DNA of 64,000 nt from Bombilactobacillus bombi (GCF_964340835.1 NZ_OZ204251.1), one strand, 5' to 3'; shown: positions 17,468 to 27,564, counted from the stretch's first letter. Numbers and translations are program-made. The notes: generated from the sequence alone by a model not told the origin.

Positions 17468-18382
17468 TTAATTAAAACGTCTATTAGGACCGCTGACAAT
17501 AACTTCATGTGATAAATAGTGAATTCGCTCCATAATTCGTGCAGCTTTGAGGTCTTCTTGATCGCCGCGCTGGTTAATGGCCAAATGCGCTTGTAATTCC
17601 GTCATCGATAAATTAGATGAGAAAAAAGTAGGTAATTTTTCTTGCATCCGATATTGTAAAATAACTCCCAAAACTTCATCCCGAATCCACGAACTTAATG
17701 AATCTGCTCCAATGTCATCTAACATTAGAATTGGTATAGCTTTAATCTGATCTATTTTAGTTAAAACGGAGTTATCTTGAATAGCACTTTTCATTTGTAC
17801 AGCAAAAGTGGGAAAATGCATCAATAAAACTGAAACATCTTTAGCAACTAGTTCTCGTGCAATGGCAGCCAACAAATAAGTTTTACCCACGCCTAATTTT
17901 CCATATAGATACAGTCCCGGAATAAATTGTGGCTGTTTTTGGCTATATTTTAAAATAAAGTTCAAGGCAGCAGCATAGGATTCTTGGCGACTGGCAGCAC
18001 CTTGAGCATAATCATCCAGATTTGCCTGTCGAATATCACTTGCCATGTCAATCGTCATAAATTTGCGCTCTAATTCTTGTTGCTTTTTTTGCGCTACTAA
18101 TTGTTGATTCGGTTGATATACAACTTGGATTGCATGATTTGCAATAATCAACTTAGGCTCATAACCAACGGCAAACTTATCTCTGTTGTTTTTTGCTTGA
18201 ACAAACTCATAAATTGCATCTAAATTATTATTTAAAATATCTGCATTTAGTTGGTCTTGATGTTTCTGAATAAATTGTTGTACATCAGAATCTTGCATGG
18301 CTGTTTGTGTTAATTTCAGATATTTTTCGCTCCAATGACGTTTTGCGATTACATCCGAAAATTCCTTGGCAATATCTTTCAT
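17468..18382 (-). CDS. dnaI: Primosomal protein DnaI (helicase loader)
   Basis: AAA+ ATPase that loads the replicative helicase at origins and stalled forks. 304 residues from ATG 18382, chosen because AGGTG lies 6 nt upstream; an in-frame GTG at 18391 is possible. Seen: the N-terminal helicase-binding domain, Walker A LYGKLGVGKTYLL, Walker B ILMLDDIGAD, the SSNLSMTELQAHL sensor region and a C-terminal arginine-rich end. It follows dnaB by a few nt, the usual dnaB-dnaI pair. Confidence 0.94.
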   Translation of the reverse strand: MKDIAKEFSDVIAKRHWSEKYLKLTQTAMQDSDVQQFIQKHQDQLNADILNNNLDAIYEFVQAKNNRDKFAVGYEPKLIIANHAIQVVYQPNQQLVAQKKQQELERKFMTIDMASDIRQANLDDYAQGAASRQESYAAALNFILKYSQKQPQFIPGLYLYGKLGVGKTYLLAAIARELVAKDVSVLLMHFPTFAVQMKSAIQDNSVLTKIDQIKAIPILMLDDIGADSLSSWIRDEVLGVILQYRMQEKLPTFFSSNLSMTELQAHLAINQRGDQEDLKAARIMERIHYLSHEVIVSGPNRRFN

Positions 18383-18394
18383 TATGTTCACCTA

Positions 18395-19750
18395 TCATGA
18401 ATTATTTTTAAATTCATGCCATTGTTTTTGTAATTCAGCTAACTCCGCTGGATCAACTTTTTTGGCTTGATGTTTTGTCCAATCGGTCACTTGCTCTTTA
18501 TGTGGTTGATAATTTTTATATGAGGACTTGCGTGCAGTGGAGTTCGTTTTAGATCGATTATGCGTACGATTTTTGATGCGTTGTATTGCTTCTGGTGCAG
18601 TTTTAATATCATTTTGTGCCCAGTCATTGGCTACTTTTTCTACTAAACTTTGTGTCAATGTAGCCGAATTGTCTAAGATATAATCTATCAAAATATTAAT
18701 CACCGGTAATGGTAAAACTGCGCGTTGTTGTAAGCGGCGCAAAACTCCAGTTTCAGAAGAGCCCACAAAACCATTCATTTGCCGTTTTTTAACTGCAAGA
18801 AATTCTGCTGGAGCTAACTGATTAGCTTGTTTAATTAATTGACGTTCTGTGGCAGTGAAGTTTTTTAATAGGGAAGCATCATCTGGGCCAATTTCTGTTT
18901 TTTGATTATTTTGTTCATCATGAGCTTTGATATTGACGCGATCTTCAAAACGTTTTTGTGCAATATTTTGTAATCGTTGAATATCAATCTTATTATTCGT
19001 AACATTAAGAGTATTGGCAATTAAATCTGCCATTTCGATTTCAGTAACTCCATAAAATGCGTGCACATTAAACAGTTCATTTTGGTGTTGAGCAATATCT
19101 TCAGAACTCACATGGTAACTGGCAGTATAATCAGCTAGCAATTGCCAATCAAAACTGGCCAATTGTTGAGAAGTATATTGCGGTTGAGCTGGAGTAGTAA
19201 CAGTTGACGTAGATTGTTCGGACATTTTTAAAATTTCTGAACTTGACAAGTGAAAAACATCCAAAAAGCTATGAGTAATATCGGTTAATTGTTGATTTTG
19301 TGGTAAAGCTTGCGGTTGATATTTTTTTTGCAAACGTGAAAATTCATAATGGCCAATTTTTTCATATAAGAAAGTTTTTAAAATATTATCACTAAAAAAC
19401 TTTTGGGGAGATAAGGGTGCATGTAATTGATAGATTAGATATGACCCCAATGTGTCCTTCGTAGAAAAAGTATGCAATAAAGCAACGGCTTCTAGCTTAA
19501 TCCGTGCTTGGTAAAGGTGTTGTACATCAATATCCAATAAATTCAATAACTGGGCGTGTTGTTTTCTTTCCGAGAGTAGTACCTGTCTTTGATTCCATAA
19601 TAACTGATACAAACTAATAGCATCACTTCCCACCAATGGTTGGTAAAGATCCATTAGGATTCGTCGATCATAGTCAGTCAAATAATCACTGCTGGTCACC
19701 CAGTATCCCCATAAAGGATCTATCATTTGTTCCGCCATTTTATTTTTCAT
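18395..19750 (-). CDS. dnaB: Replication initiation / membrane attachment protein DnaB
   Basis: Firmicutes DnaB, which works with DnaD and DnaI to load helicase. The 451-residue protein starts with DPLWGYWVTSSDYLTDYDRRILMDLYQPLVG, the recognisable DnaB N-terminal winged helix, and has a DnaD-like C-terminal domain (PLPVINILIDYILDNSATLT) followed by a basic tail rich in Lys, Ser and Asn. The exact start is uncertain: ATG 19750 overlaps the nrdR stop, and two more ATGs follow within 9 codons. Confidence 0.9.
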   Translation of the reverse strand: MKNKMAEQMIDPLWGYWVTSSDYLTDYDRRILMDLYQPLVGSDAISLYQLLWNQRQVLLSERKQHAQLLNLLDIDVQHLYQARIKLEAVALLHTFSTKDTLGSYLIYQLHAPLSPQKFFSDNILKTFLYEKIGHYEFSRLQKKYQPQALPQNQQLTDITHSFLDVFHLSSSEILKMSEQSTSTVTTPAQPQYTSQQLASFDWQLLADYTASYHVSSEDIAQHQNELFNVHAFYGVTEIEMADLIANTLNVTNNKIDIQRLQNIAQKRFEDRVNIKAHDEQNNQKTEIGPDDASLLKNFTATERQLIKQANQLAPAEFLAVKKRQMNGFVGSSETGVLRRLQQRAVLPLPVINILIDYILDNSATLTQSLVEKVANDWAQNDIKTAPEAIQRIKNRTHNRSKTNSTARKSSYKNYQPHKEQVTDWTKHQAKKVDPAELAELQKQWHEFKNNS

Positions 19751-20225
19751 CAGCCTGAGAATTATTTTGTTGGTGATTAGCCATCATTTCTTGTACCTCT
19801 TTCATAAAGCCATTAATATCTTTAAATTGGCGATAAACACTCGCAAATCGAATATAGGCAATGTCATCTAATTGCGCTAATTCTTGCATTACGTATTCTC
19901 CAATTTGACGTGAATCAATTTCATTTTCTCCTGTAGCACGAATTTTGGTTTCCACCTTAGCAACGATTTGATTCATTTCATCTAACGTTACTGGGCGCTT
20001 TTCGGCAGCCCGAACAATTCCACGTAATACTTTATCCCGATTAAACTCTTCGCGGTTTCCATTTTTTTTAATTACTAACACTGGAGATTGCTCAATGCGT
20101 TCAAATGTTGTAAACCGATGACCACAATTTTCGCATTCTCGGCGACGGCGAATAACTCGACCTTCATCGCTTGGTCGACTATCAATTACTCGGGAAGAAT
20201 TTTGATGACAATGTGGACAAATCAT
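19740..20225 (-). CDS. nrdR: Transcriptional repressor NrdR
   Basis: Repressor of ribonucleotide reductase genes that senses ATP/dATP. 161 residues from ATG 20225 with AAAGGAG upstream; a GTG nine nt earlier overlaps that site. Seen: the zinc ribbon CPHC ... CENCGHRFTTFER with SRPSDEGRVIRRRR between, and the ATP-cone domain (VLVIKKNGNREEFNRDKVL). It sits between coaE and dnaB, as commonly found in Firmicutes. Confidence 0.97.
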   Translation of the reverse strand: MICPHCHQNSSRVIDSRPSDEGRVIRRRRECENCGHRFTTFERIEQSPVLVIKKNGNREEFNRDKVLRGIVRAAEKRPVTLDEMNQIVAKVETKIRATGENEIDSRQIGEYVMQELAQLDDIAYIRFASVYRQFKDINGFMKEVQEMMANHQQNNSQADEK

Positions 20226-20239
20226 TGGAAACACTCCTT

Positions 20240-20830
20240 TTATGTCAGTAAAGTGACAAATCGTTGTACTTGCTGTATTAAATGATGATAGTTACCATCA
20301 TTATCGATAATGAAATCAGCCAATTTTCTTTTTTGCTGTAAGTCCAATTGGCTATTAATACGTTGTTGTGCTGCTTGTTTAGTTAAGTTATTGCGTTTTT
20401 GTAAACGTTGTAATTGTACAGCTGGCATTGCATAAACTAACAATGTCTTCTGTAATAAATTTTGATAATGCTGTTCAAATAACAATGGTATTTCAAAAAA
20501 GACTGGAATATTATCATCAGGTATCGACTGAATTAACTCAGTTAAACGCTGCCGAATAAGTGGTTGCAAAACTTGATTAAGTTGTGTTAAGCGTTGCTGA
20601 TTATTAAAAACAATTTGACCTAATTGAACACGATCTAATTCCTGATTGGGTTGTAAAATTCGTGTACCAAAAAGTTGAACAACTTGCTGCCAACCTGGAG
20701 TTTGTGGTAAAACCACTTCGCGCGCAATTTGATCAGCATCAACAATTTTAAATCCTTGTTGCACTAAAATGTTAGTGACAGTTGATTTCCCGGTAGCAAT
20801 CCCACCGGTAACTCCTACAGATAATTGCAT
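20240..20830 (-). CDS. coaE: Dephospho-CoA kinase
   Basis: Last step of coenzyme A synthesis: phosphorylates dephospho-CoA at the ribose 3'-OH. 196 residues. Seen: P-loop GVTGGIATGKSTVTN, DADQIAREV, and LLFEQHYQNL with the lid region RLQKRNNLTKQAAQQRI. The start at ATG 20830 overlaps the mutM stop (TAATG), showing coupled translation; longer in-frame reading lies inside mutM. Confidence 0.95.
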   Translation of the reverse strand: MQLSVGVTGGIATGKSTVTNILVQQGFKIVDADQIAREVVLPQTPGWQQVVQLFGTRILQPNQELDRVQLGQIVFNNQQRLTQLNQVLQPLIRQRLTELIQSIPDDNIPVFFEIPLLFEQHYQNLLQKTLLVYAMPAVQLQRLQKRNNLTKQAAQQRINSQLDLQQKRKLADFIIDNDGNYHHLIQQVQRFVTLLT

Positions 20831-21660
20831 TATTGATTTAGTACCTGACAATGAGGACAAAAATGAGTCCCACGGCCAGCCACTTTTATTTTTTCAATTG
20901 GTGTACCACAGCGTGCACAAGGATTACCTTCTTGTTTATAGACATTTAACTGCAGTTGAAAGTTTCCTTGATGACCAGTGGCATCTACATAACTTCTAAT
21001 AGTCGTGCCTCCAGCAGCAATTGCCGTCTTAATTTCGTCATTGATAATTGGATACAAATCTGTAATTTGTGCTGTGGTCACCTTATTAGCTGGTTCTTCA
21101 GGATGAATTTTTGCGCGCCACAAAACTTCATCAACATAAATATTCCCTAATCCCGAAACCACATGTTGGTCTAACAAAGTGGCTTTAATTGATTTTTTCT
21201 TTTTTTGTAATCCTTGCTGTAAGGATGCCAATGTGTATTGCGGTGTCAGTGGCTCTGGTCCTAGTGCTGCAATAGATTTGACCTGCATTTCTGTACTACG
21301 GTCTACTAATTGCATCTTACCAAACTTGCGCACATCCCGATACCCTAGAAAACGACCATCCTCCAAGCAAAAAATCACATGCACATGCTTATCAAATTCT
21401 GATTGAGAATCACGAACTTGATATTTGCCTTCCATGCGCAAATGGCTAATCATGGTCAAGTTATTATCAAAATGAAATAACAAATATTTGGCTCTGCGTG
21501 ACACTTCAACTATTGTCGCCCCAATTAACTGCTGCTTAAAATCTGTTGTTGAACCAACAATGATTTTGTCATAGCGAATATTAATATCACTAATTTTGGC
21601 GCCCTTGATTAATTGATTTAATCCGCGGCGCACAGTTTCAACTTCTGGCAATTCTGGCAT
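20830..21660 (-). CDS. mutM: Formamidopyrimidine-DNA glycosylase
   Basis: Base-excision repair glycosylase/AP lyase for 8-oxoguanine and formamidopyrimidines. The 276-residue protein starts PELPEVETVRRGL with catalytic Pro2 and Glu3, carries a conserved Lys in the MEGKYQV loop, the H2TH region (VSGLGNIYVDEVLW) and a C-terminal zinc finger (CARCGTPIEK ... HFCPHC). It is 8 nt downstream of polA. Confidence 0.97.
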   Translation of the reverse strand: MPELPEVETVRRGLNQLIKGAKISDINIRYDKIIVGSTTDFKQQLIGATIVEVSRRAKYLLFHFDNNLTMISHLRMEGKYQVRDSQSEFDKHVHVIFCLEDGRFLGYRDVRKFGKMQLVDRSTEMQVKSIAALGPEPLTPQYTLASLQQGLQKKKKSIKATLLDQHVVSGLGNIYVDEVLWRAKIHPEEPANKVTTAQITDLYPIINDEIKTAIAAGGTTIRSYVDATGHQGNFQLQLNVYKQEGNPCARCGTPIEKIKVAGRGTHFCPHCQVLNQ

Positions 21661-21668
21661 ATTTTCAC

Positions 21669-24326
21669 CTATCCTTTAGCATCAAACCAATTTGGTCCAT
21701 GAGCTGATTCTACTTTTAAAGGTACATCTAATTTAACTGCTGAATCCATAATTTTGGGCACGAGTTGTTCTAAAATTGGAATTTCTGCTTTTGGTGCTTC
21801 AAAGATTAATTCGTCATGGACTTGCAAAAGCATTGTTGCTTGTAAATGTTCATCTTTTAACTTTTGTTGCATATCAATCATTGCAATCTTAATAATATCA
21901 GCAGCACTGCCTTGAATGGGAGTATTCATAGCTGTTCTTTCTGCAAAGGATCGAATATGATAGTTGCGCGAATGGATATCTGGCAAATAACGACGCCGAT
22001 GCATTATCGTTTCTACATAACCTTCTTCGCGCGCTTTTTGAACGGTTTGATCCATATAGTTTTTGACGTCTGGATATTGTTCAAAATAAGCAGCAATAAA
22101 TTCTGCCGCTTGCTTACGTGAAATCCCAATATTTTGTGACAAACCATAATCGCTAATTCCATAGACTATGCCGAAATTTGTTGCTTTGGCTTGACGTCGC
22201 ATATCAGGAGTCACTTGATCAATGTTATCTAACCCAAAAATTCGCATAGCTGTATGTGCATGAATATCGTAATTTTCTGCAAAGGCTTGTTGCATATTTT
22301 GATCACCGGAAATATGAGCTAAAACTCGTAATTCAATTTGCGAATAATCACTGGAAAAAATTTCCCAATCTGCATGACGTGGTACAAATGCTTTTCTGAT
22401 TTCCCGTCCTTCATCACGAGCTGGTATGTTTTGTAAATTAGGATCAACAGATGATAACCGACCAGTTTGAGTCAAGGTTTGTTGATAACGGGTATGCACT
22501 TTTTGATCAGGCGCAATAGAATTCATTAAACCTAAGACATAGGTTGATTGAATTTTGGCTACTTGGCGATAATTCAAAATTTCTGCAATAATTGGTGATT
22601 GTCCTTGTAATTTTTCAAGCACATCTACAGAAGTAGAATAACCTCGTTTGTTTTTTTTGATTGGTTTTAAGCCTAATTCTTCAAACAAAACGGTACTTAA
22701 CTGCTGAGGCGAGTTGATATTAAATTCATGCCCTGCATATTGATAAATAGTTGTTTCTAAATCTCGCAAACGTTGATCTAAGTCTTGTTCCATTTGTTCT
22801 AAAGTTGTGCGACTGACAGTAATTCCAGCAATTTCCATCTCAGCTAAAACCTTAGATAACGGCAATTCAATATCATCAAATAATTGATCTTGGTCATGCT
22901 CTTGTAATTGTAAAGGCAACTTATTTTGTAGAAATTGAATCGCACCCACCTTGGCCGCCAAATGTTGCAATAATTCAGAATGTGGTGGGATGCTTAACTT
23001 GGCACCAGTACCATAAAATTGATTATCCGGTGTTAAATTTTGATAACCATATGCTTGCGCTAATTGACCCAAATCATTGGAATTTTCATTGACATCTAGG
23101 AGATAAGATGCCAACAAAGCATCAAAATCAACCCCCGCCAGTGAGATTTGCTGCCGATTTAAGGCAACATACGTACGTTTAAAGTCAAAGACTGACTTAT
23201 TGATTTGAGCATCACTTAACCAATTTTTTAATGATTTATCTTGTAAAATATCTAAATTATCACTGACAAAAATCCCTTGATCATTACCACAAGCTAATCC
23301 GATAATAGGTGCTGTATGATAATTGTCATGAACCATTTCCACTACTACAACCGCTGGTTGTTTGGAAGATACCAACTGGTTAACTGTATCAGCATTTAAT
23401 TCAATATATTTAATATTATCTTCAGCAGTTGTTGCAGTATCTTCTTCGCCAGTAGTCATTTTTTTCAGAAATGATTGGAAGTTCATTTTTTGGTAGAACT
23501 GCTTTAAAGGTTCAGTTTGAATACCTTCATAAGTTAATTCTGAAATCTGCAAATCAATGGGTGCATCAGTTTTAATAGTCGCTAATTTTTTGGATAAGAA
23601 TGCTTGTTCACGATCTTGAATGAGGTGTTCCTTTAATTTGCTGGCTTTCATATCTTCAACATGATCATATAAGTTTTCCATAGAACCATATTGTTTTAAT
23701 AATTTTAAAGCCGTTTTTTCGCCTACTTTAGTAACACCGGGATAATTATCAGAGTTATCACCCATTAAACCCTTTAAATCAATTAATTGCTGAGGAGTTA
23801 TCCCTAACTTTTCTTGAAAATGCTGAGGGGTATAAAATTCTAAATCTGTGACACCCTTAATAGTTACGGCAACCGTAGTATTATCATTTACCAACTGGGT
23901 TAAATCGCGGTCACCCGTGACGATGACAGTTTGATAATTTTCTTTATTAGCACGTGTAGCAATTGTCCCAATAATATCATCAGCTTCATAATTCTCTAAT
24001 TCATAAGTTTTGATGCCTCGAGCTGCTAATAATTGTTTAATAAATGGTAATTGTTCGCGAAATTCGTCAGGCATCTTTAAGCGATTGCCCTTATAATCAT
24101 CATATAGTTGGTTGCGAAAAGTGACTTTACCTGCATCAAAAGCAACTAACATATCGGTTGGGTGACTTTTTGACAAAATTAAATCCAACATATTATTAAA
24201 AGCATAAATCGCATTGGTATGCAAACCATCTGGACTTTTAAATTTTTCTAAAACAGTATACATGGCATAAAAAGCACGAAAAGCAATACTATTGCCATCA
24301 ACTAAAACTAATTTTTTGGACTCCAT
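21669..24326 (-). CDS. polA: DNA polymerase I
   Basis: Repair and Okazaki-fragment polymerase, 885 residues. Seen: N-terminal 5'-3' exonuclease (VDGNSIAFRAFYA, VTGDRDLTQLV, GLMGDNSDNYPGV), a central domain in the position of the 3'-5' exonuclease, and polymerase motifs A (DYSQIELRVLAH), B (RRQAKATNFGIVYG) and C (VHDELIFE). The central domain lacks an obvious D-x-E motif (VVVVEMVHD where it is expected), so proofreading is probably absent, as in Bacillus Pol I. First gene of the repair/replication operon. Confidence 0.97.
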   Translation of the reverse strand: MESKKLVLVDGNSIAFRAFYAMYTVLEKFKSPDGLHTNAIYAFNNMLDLILSKSHPTDMLVAFDAGKVTFRNQLYDDYKGNRLKMPDEFREQLPFIKQLLAARGIKTYELENYEADDIIGTIATRANKENYQTVIVTGDRDLTQLVNDNTTVAVTIKGVTDLEFYTPQHFQEKLGITPQQLIDLKGLMGDNSDNYPGVTKVGEKTALKLLKQYGSMENLYDHVEDMKASKLKEHLIQDREQAFLSKKLATIKTDAPIDLQISELTYEGIQTEPLKQFYQKMNFQSFLKKMTTGEEDTATTAEDNIKYIELNADTVNQLVSSKQPAVVVVEMVHDNYHTAPIIGLACGNDQGIFVSDNLDILQDKSLKNWLSDAQINKSVFDFKRTYVALNRQQISLAGVDFDALLASYLLDVNENSNDLGQLAQAYGYQNLTPDNQFYGTGAKLSIPPHSELLQHLAAKVGAIQFLQNKLPLQLQEHDQDQLFDDIELPLSKVLAEMEIAGITVSRTTLEQMEQDLDQRLRDLETTIYQYAGHEFNINSPQQLSTVLFEELGLKPIKKNKRGYSTSVDVLEKLQGQSPIIAEILNYRQVAKIQSTYVLGLMNSIAPDQKVHTRYQQTLTQTGRLSSVDPNLQNIPARDEGREIRKAFVPRHADWEIFSSDYSQIELRVLAHISGDQNMQQAFAENYDIHAHTAMRIFGLDNIDQVTPDMRRQAKATNFGIVYGISDYGLSQNIGISRKQAAEFIAAYFEQYPDVKNYMDQTVQKAREEGYVETIMHRRRYLPDIHSRNYHIRSFAERTAMNTPIQGSAADIIKIAMIDMQQKLKDEHLQATMLLQVHDELIFEAPKAEIPILEQLVPKIMDSAVKLDVPLKVESAHGPNWFDAKG

Positions 24327-24432
24327 TAATTTACCTCATTTCTCTGATACTTATTCTATCAAATATAATCTTATCTGCCAAAATCCTGACTTAATTGTAC
24401 TAGTTTCGAAGTTTTAAATAAGTATTATTAAC

Positions 24433-24465
24433 AAATAAGGGCGGAACAAAGTATTGTTCCGCTCC
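24433..24465 (-). terminator. Terminator after the DyP peroxidase gene
   Basis: Minus-strand hairpin with GGAGCGGAACAA and TTGTTCCGCCC arms followed by TTATTTGTT, just after the stop at 24477. Confidence 0.85.
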
Positions 24466-24476
24466 TATTTGTATCG

Positions 24477-25424
24477 TTAGTTATTAAATTGACCGTCAGC
24501 AATTTGATCTAATAATGGTCGAGACGGAATGAAGAATAATTGACCAGAGAGAATTTCTGAAAAAGTAAGTAAAAAGTCATTTTTATTAACCATATTGGTC
24601 ATCATTAACTTAGTAACAGACCAATAACGCGAATAACCAATAAAATAAGTGCCCGTGTTATCTTGAGCTGGATCAGAATATGGTACGTTCATTCGCACAA
24701 TTTTTTGTTCTTCACCTTCAACTTCAGCCTTAGAAGTCACATTATGAGCATTAACTGCTTTTTGATCATCATCTAATTCTAAATCGCCAAACTTTTCACG
24801 CCCTACTGCTTTTTCTTGGGCCTCAGTAGTTAATTGGCTCCAAAAGTCCATATTATGTTTCCATTTTTGTGCAAAAGCATAAGAACCATTTTCAAACTGC
24901 GGATCTTCATCACCAATAATCGCAAAATCCGCAGCATCTTCGACTGAAGGAGCTTCTGTACCATCAATAAAACCAATAATCGCTCGACCTTCAAAATAAC
25001 GAAAGCCTTTAGTTTCATCAACAACCGTAGTGATATCTTTTAAAAATCGCCGAAATTGATTACTTGCCTCATAAACTACGGCTTCATCTTTAGCGCGAAT
25101 ATGGAAGAAAAGGTCACCTTTAGTTGCTGGCATTGAGTATTTAGGACCACTAATTGTTTGATAAGGCTCTAATTCTTTAGGTTTTGGGGCATTGGGAAAC
25201 AGATAATCCCAAGCATCACTGCTAAAACCAAACGCTGATTTCAAATCGCCATCAGCATCACGAATTCGCAAAGATCGCAAAATTGCTTGATAACGATCTG
25301 CAAAATCTTGAATTACTTGCTGTTCTAATTCTTGATTTTGACGATTTAATTCTAAAACAGTAAATTGAACATGTTCGCCAATATCTTTCCAAACATCTTG
25401 TGCTTTATTTGGGTTCATCACCAT
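24477..25424 (-). CDS. DyP-type heme peroxidase
   Basis: Dye-decolourising peroxidase that reduces H2O2 at a heme. The length (315 residues) is typical. Seen: the distal motif GFIDGTEAP (GxxDG with the catalytic Asp), the proximal heme-ligand candidate His in VNAHNV, and the conserved late strand KIVRMNVPYSDP followed by GTYFIGYSR. No Tat signal, so it is a cytoplasmic form. The physiological substrate is unknown. It is a single-gene unit with its own terminator and a strong ribosome-binding site (AAGGGGG). Most lactobacilli cannot make heme, so activity would need heme taken up from outside. Confidence 0.92.
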   Translation of the reverse strand: MVMNPNKAQDVWKDIGEHVQFTVLELNRQNQELEQQVIQDFADRYQAILRSLRIRDADGDLKSAFGFSSDAWDYLFPNAPKPKELEPYQTISGPKYSMPATKGDLFFHIRAKDEAVVYEASNQFRRFLKDITTVVDETKGFRYFEGRAIIGFIDGTEAPSVEDAADFAIIGDEDPQFENGSYAFAQKWKHNMDFWSQLTTEAQEKAVGREKFGDLELDDDQKAVNAHNVTSKAEVEGEEQKIVRMNVPYSDPAQDNTGTYFIGYSRYWSVTKLMMTNMVNKNDFLLTFSEILSGQLFFIPSRPLLDQIADGQFNN

Positions 25425-25502
25425 TTAAATACCCCCTTAATTTATAAATATATTATATCAGTAATTAGCTTTAATGTTTGACAATAATATATAGGAAGTA
25501 AA

Positions 25503-25541
25503 TAAAAATAGGAGTTAAGACAACATTTAGTCTTAACCCCT
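25503..25541 (-). terminator. Terminator after murC
   Basis: Minus-strand hairpin with GGGGTTAAGAC and GTCTTAACTCC arms, then TATTTTTATT, 33 nt after the murC stop. Confidence 0.85.
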
Positions 25542-25573
25542 ACAGGTGCAGTAATATTTTGAATTTTAAAAAA

Positions 25574-26896
25574 TTAATTTTTAGCTAATAATTTTTGCTG
25601 ATAAGCTACTTCGTACTTTTGAACATCACCAGCACCCATAAAAATAATTACTCCATTATGATACTGCAGTAAAGGTGACAAATCGTCCAGTGTAATGACT
25701 TGACCACCATGAACAATCTTATTGCCTAAATCGGCGCTGCTAATTTGTCCTTGTTGCTCACGAATGGAACCAAAAATATTAGTTAAATAGACTTGATCAG
25801 CTAAATCTAAGCTTTGAGCAAAGCCATTTAACAACGCTTTTGTGCGGCTGTAAGTGTGTGGTTGAAATACAGCGATTAATTGTTTATCAGGATATTGTTG
25901 TCGAGCAGCATCCAACGTGGCTTTAATTTCTGAAGGATGATGTGCATAATCATCAATTAAAATCATATCCCCAATTTGTTTTTCACTATAACGCCGTTTT
26001 ACTCCATTAAAATTCGATAATTCTTGTTGTGTTAACTCTGGCTTGATTTTTTCTAAATAGCTAATGCCAATAACTGCTAAACTATTTAAAACGTTGTGTT
26101 CACCAAATAACGGAATCGTAAATCGACCTAATGTTTGGCCATGATGCAATACTTCAAACGAACTTCCTTGAGTATTACGTTCAATATTGATAGCCTGAAA
26201 ATCATTTTGATCAGATAAACCGTAATAATATATTGGCACTTCATTTTGAGTTGATAATTGTTGTAATGCTGGATCATCGCCCCAAACAAAGAGCGCTTTT
26301 TTTACTTGATTAGCTTCTGTTTGAAAGGCTGCAACAACATCATCAAAATCTTTAAAATAATCCGGATGATCAAAATCAATATTAGTTATAATAAGATAGT
26401 CGGGGTGATAAGCCAAGAAATGGCGCCGATACTCATCAGCTTCAAAAACAAAGAATTTACTATCTTTGATTCCCTTTCCTGTTCCATCACCAATTAAATA
26501 ACTGGTTTTATCAATGCCACTTAACACATGTGCCAATAATCCAGTGGTACTGGTTTTTCCGTGCGCACCGGCCACACCAATTGACGTATAATGCTGAATT
26601 AACTTTTCAACCATTTCGGGATAACTTAAAATTGTTAAACCCAACTCATGCGCGCGTTTAAGTTCTGAATTATCCGGTCCAAAGGCATTACCAGCAATAA
26701 TTGTCATTTGAGGGTGAATATTATCACTACTAAAAGGTGTTATCTTAATTCCAGCCTGCTCTAAACCTTCTTGCGTAAAAGTATGCTTGTCAATATCGGA
26801 ACCTTCAACTTGATAACCTAAATCGTGTAAAATCAAAGCTAAAGCACTCATCCCGGTGCCCTTGATACCAACAAAATGATAAATTGTAATTTCCAT
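25574..26896 (-). CDS. murC: UDP-N-acetylmuramate-L-alanine ligase
   Basis: Adds L-Ala to UDP-MurNAc, the first amino acid of the peptidoglycan stem peptide. 440 residues. Seen: N-terminal GIKGTGMSALALILHD, the ATP-binding GAHGKTSTTGLL, central FEADEYRRHF, DFDHPDYF and IDDYAHHPSEI, then the C-terminal FQPHTYSRTK. It has a good ribosome-binding site (GGAAGGA) and follows ytpR by 20 nt. Confidence 0.96.
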   Translation of the reverse strand: MEITIYHFVGIKGTGMSALALILHDLGYQVEGSDIDKHTFTQEGLEQAGIKITPFSSDNIHPQMTIIAGNAFGPDNSELKRAHELGLTILSYPEMVEKLIQHYTSIGVAGAHGKTSTTGLLAHVLSGIDKTSYLIGDGTGKGIKDSKFFVFEADEYRRHFLAYHPDYLIITNIDFDHPDYFKDFDDVVAAFQTEANQVKKALFVWGDDPALQQLSTQNEVPIYYYGLSDQNDFQAINIERNTQGSSFEVLHHGQTLGRFTIPLFGEHNVLNSLAVIGISYLEKIKPELTQQELSNFNGVKRRYSEKQIGDMILIDDYAHHPSEIKATLDAARQQYPDKQLIAVFQPHTYSRTKALLNGFAQSLDLADQVYLTNIFGSIREQQGQISSADLGNKIVHGGQVITLDDLSPLLQYHNGVIIFMGAGDVQKYEVAYQQKLLAKN

Positions 26897-26916
26897 AGGA
26901 AATTCCTTCCAAATTT

Positions 26917-27564
26917 TTACTTATAATTTTGATTTAATTCTTGTAAATCAAGCGCAGTACCTACTTGATACTGATCATCTAATACTAAAATACCACGTTT
27001 TTTTGGTGCTTGACTCAAGCCCAACTCTTTTGCTGAGCAAAGCATCCCGTTGCTATCGATTCCCCGCAATTGTCCCGGAAAAATAATTTGTCCATTAGGC
27101 ATCATGGCACCAACTTTGGCAACAACAACTTTTTGGCCTTGATCAACATTGGGAGCTCCACAAACAATTTGCTCTAATTGGTCTGCGTCTGTTTTTACTT
27201 GGCAAATATGAAGATGATCTGAATTAGGATGGGCTTCAATTGATTGAACATAGCCAACCACAAATTTCGGAGTTAAATCAGCTACTAAGACATCCTCAAT
27301 TCCATTATTTTTTAAGCAGTCATTTAAAATTTGCACTTGTGAATCTGTTAAAAACACTTGACCACAATCTTGTGACTTTAATCCAAGCGATTGTGCCATA
27401 TCAAAAAAATTATAGCCAATAACTTGTCTTTGATCATTAGTAATTTGGACAATATTGGCTTTTTGTAAATATTCTTGTTGCGAACTATCTGCTCCTGTGA
27501 TAACTATTAAGGCATCACCTAAAACATCTGGGTTATATGAACTAATTAACACTCCGGCCACCAA
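26917..27564 (-). CDS. ytpR: YtpR-family tRNA-binding protein
   Basis: Protein of about 215 residues with an N-terminal Firmicutes-specific region and a C-terminal EMAP/tRNA-binding OB domain related to the start of PheT: VGYVQSIEAHPNSDHLHICQV, IVCGAPNVDQGQKVVVAKVG, and GMLCSAKELGL. The function is unknown beyond predicted tRNA binding. The start is uncertain: TTG 27564 or the next codon GTG are both close to an AAGGA motif. It lies between the thioredoxin-like gene and murC. Confidence 0.88.
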   Translation of the reverse strand: MVAGVLISSYNPDVLGDALIVITGADSSQQEYLQKANIVQITNDQRQVIGYNFFDMAQSLGLKSQDCGQVFLTDSQVQILNDCLKNNGIEDVLVADLTPKFVVGYVQSIEAHPNSDHLHICQVKTDADQLEQIVCGAPNVDQGQKVVVAKVGAMMPNGQIIFPGQLRGIDSNGMLCSAKELGLSQAPKKRGILVLDDQYQVGTALDLQELNQNYK

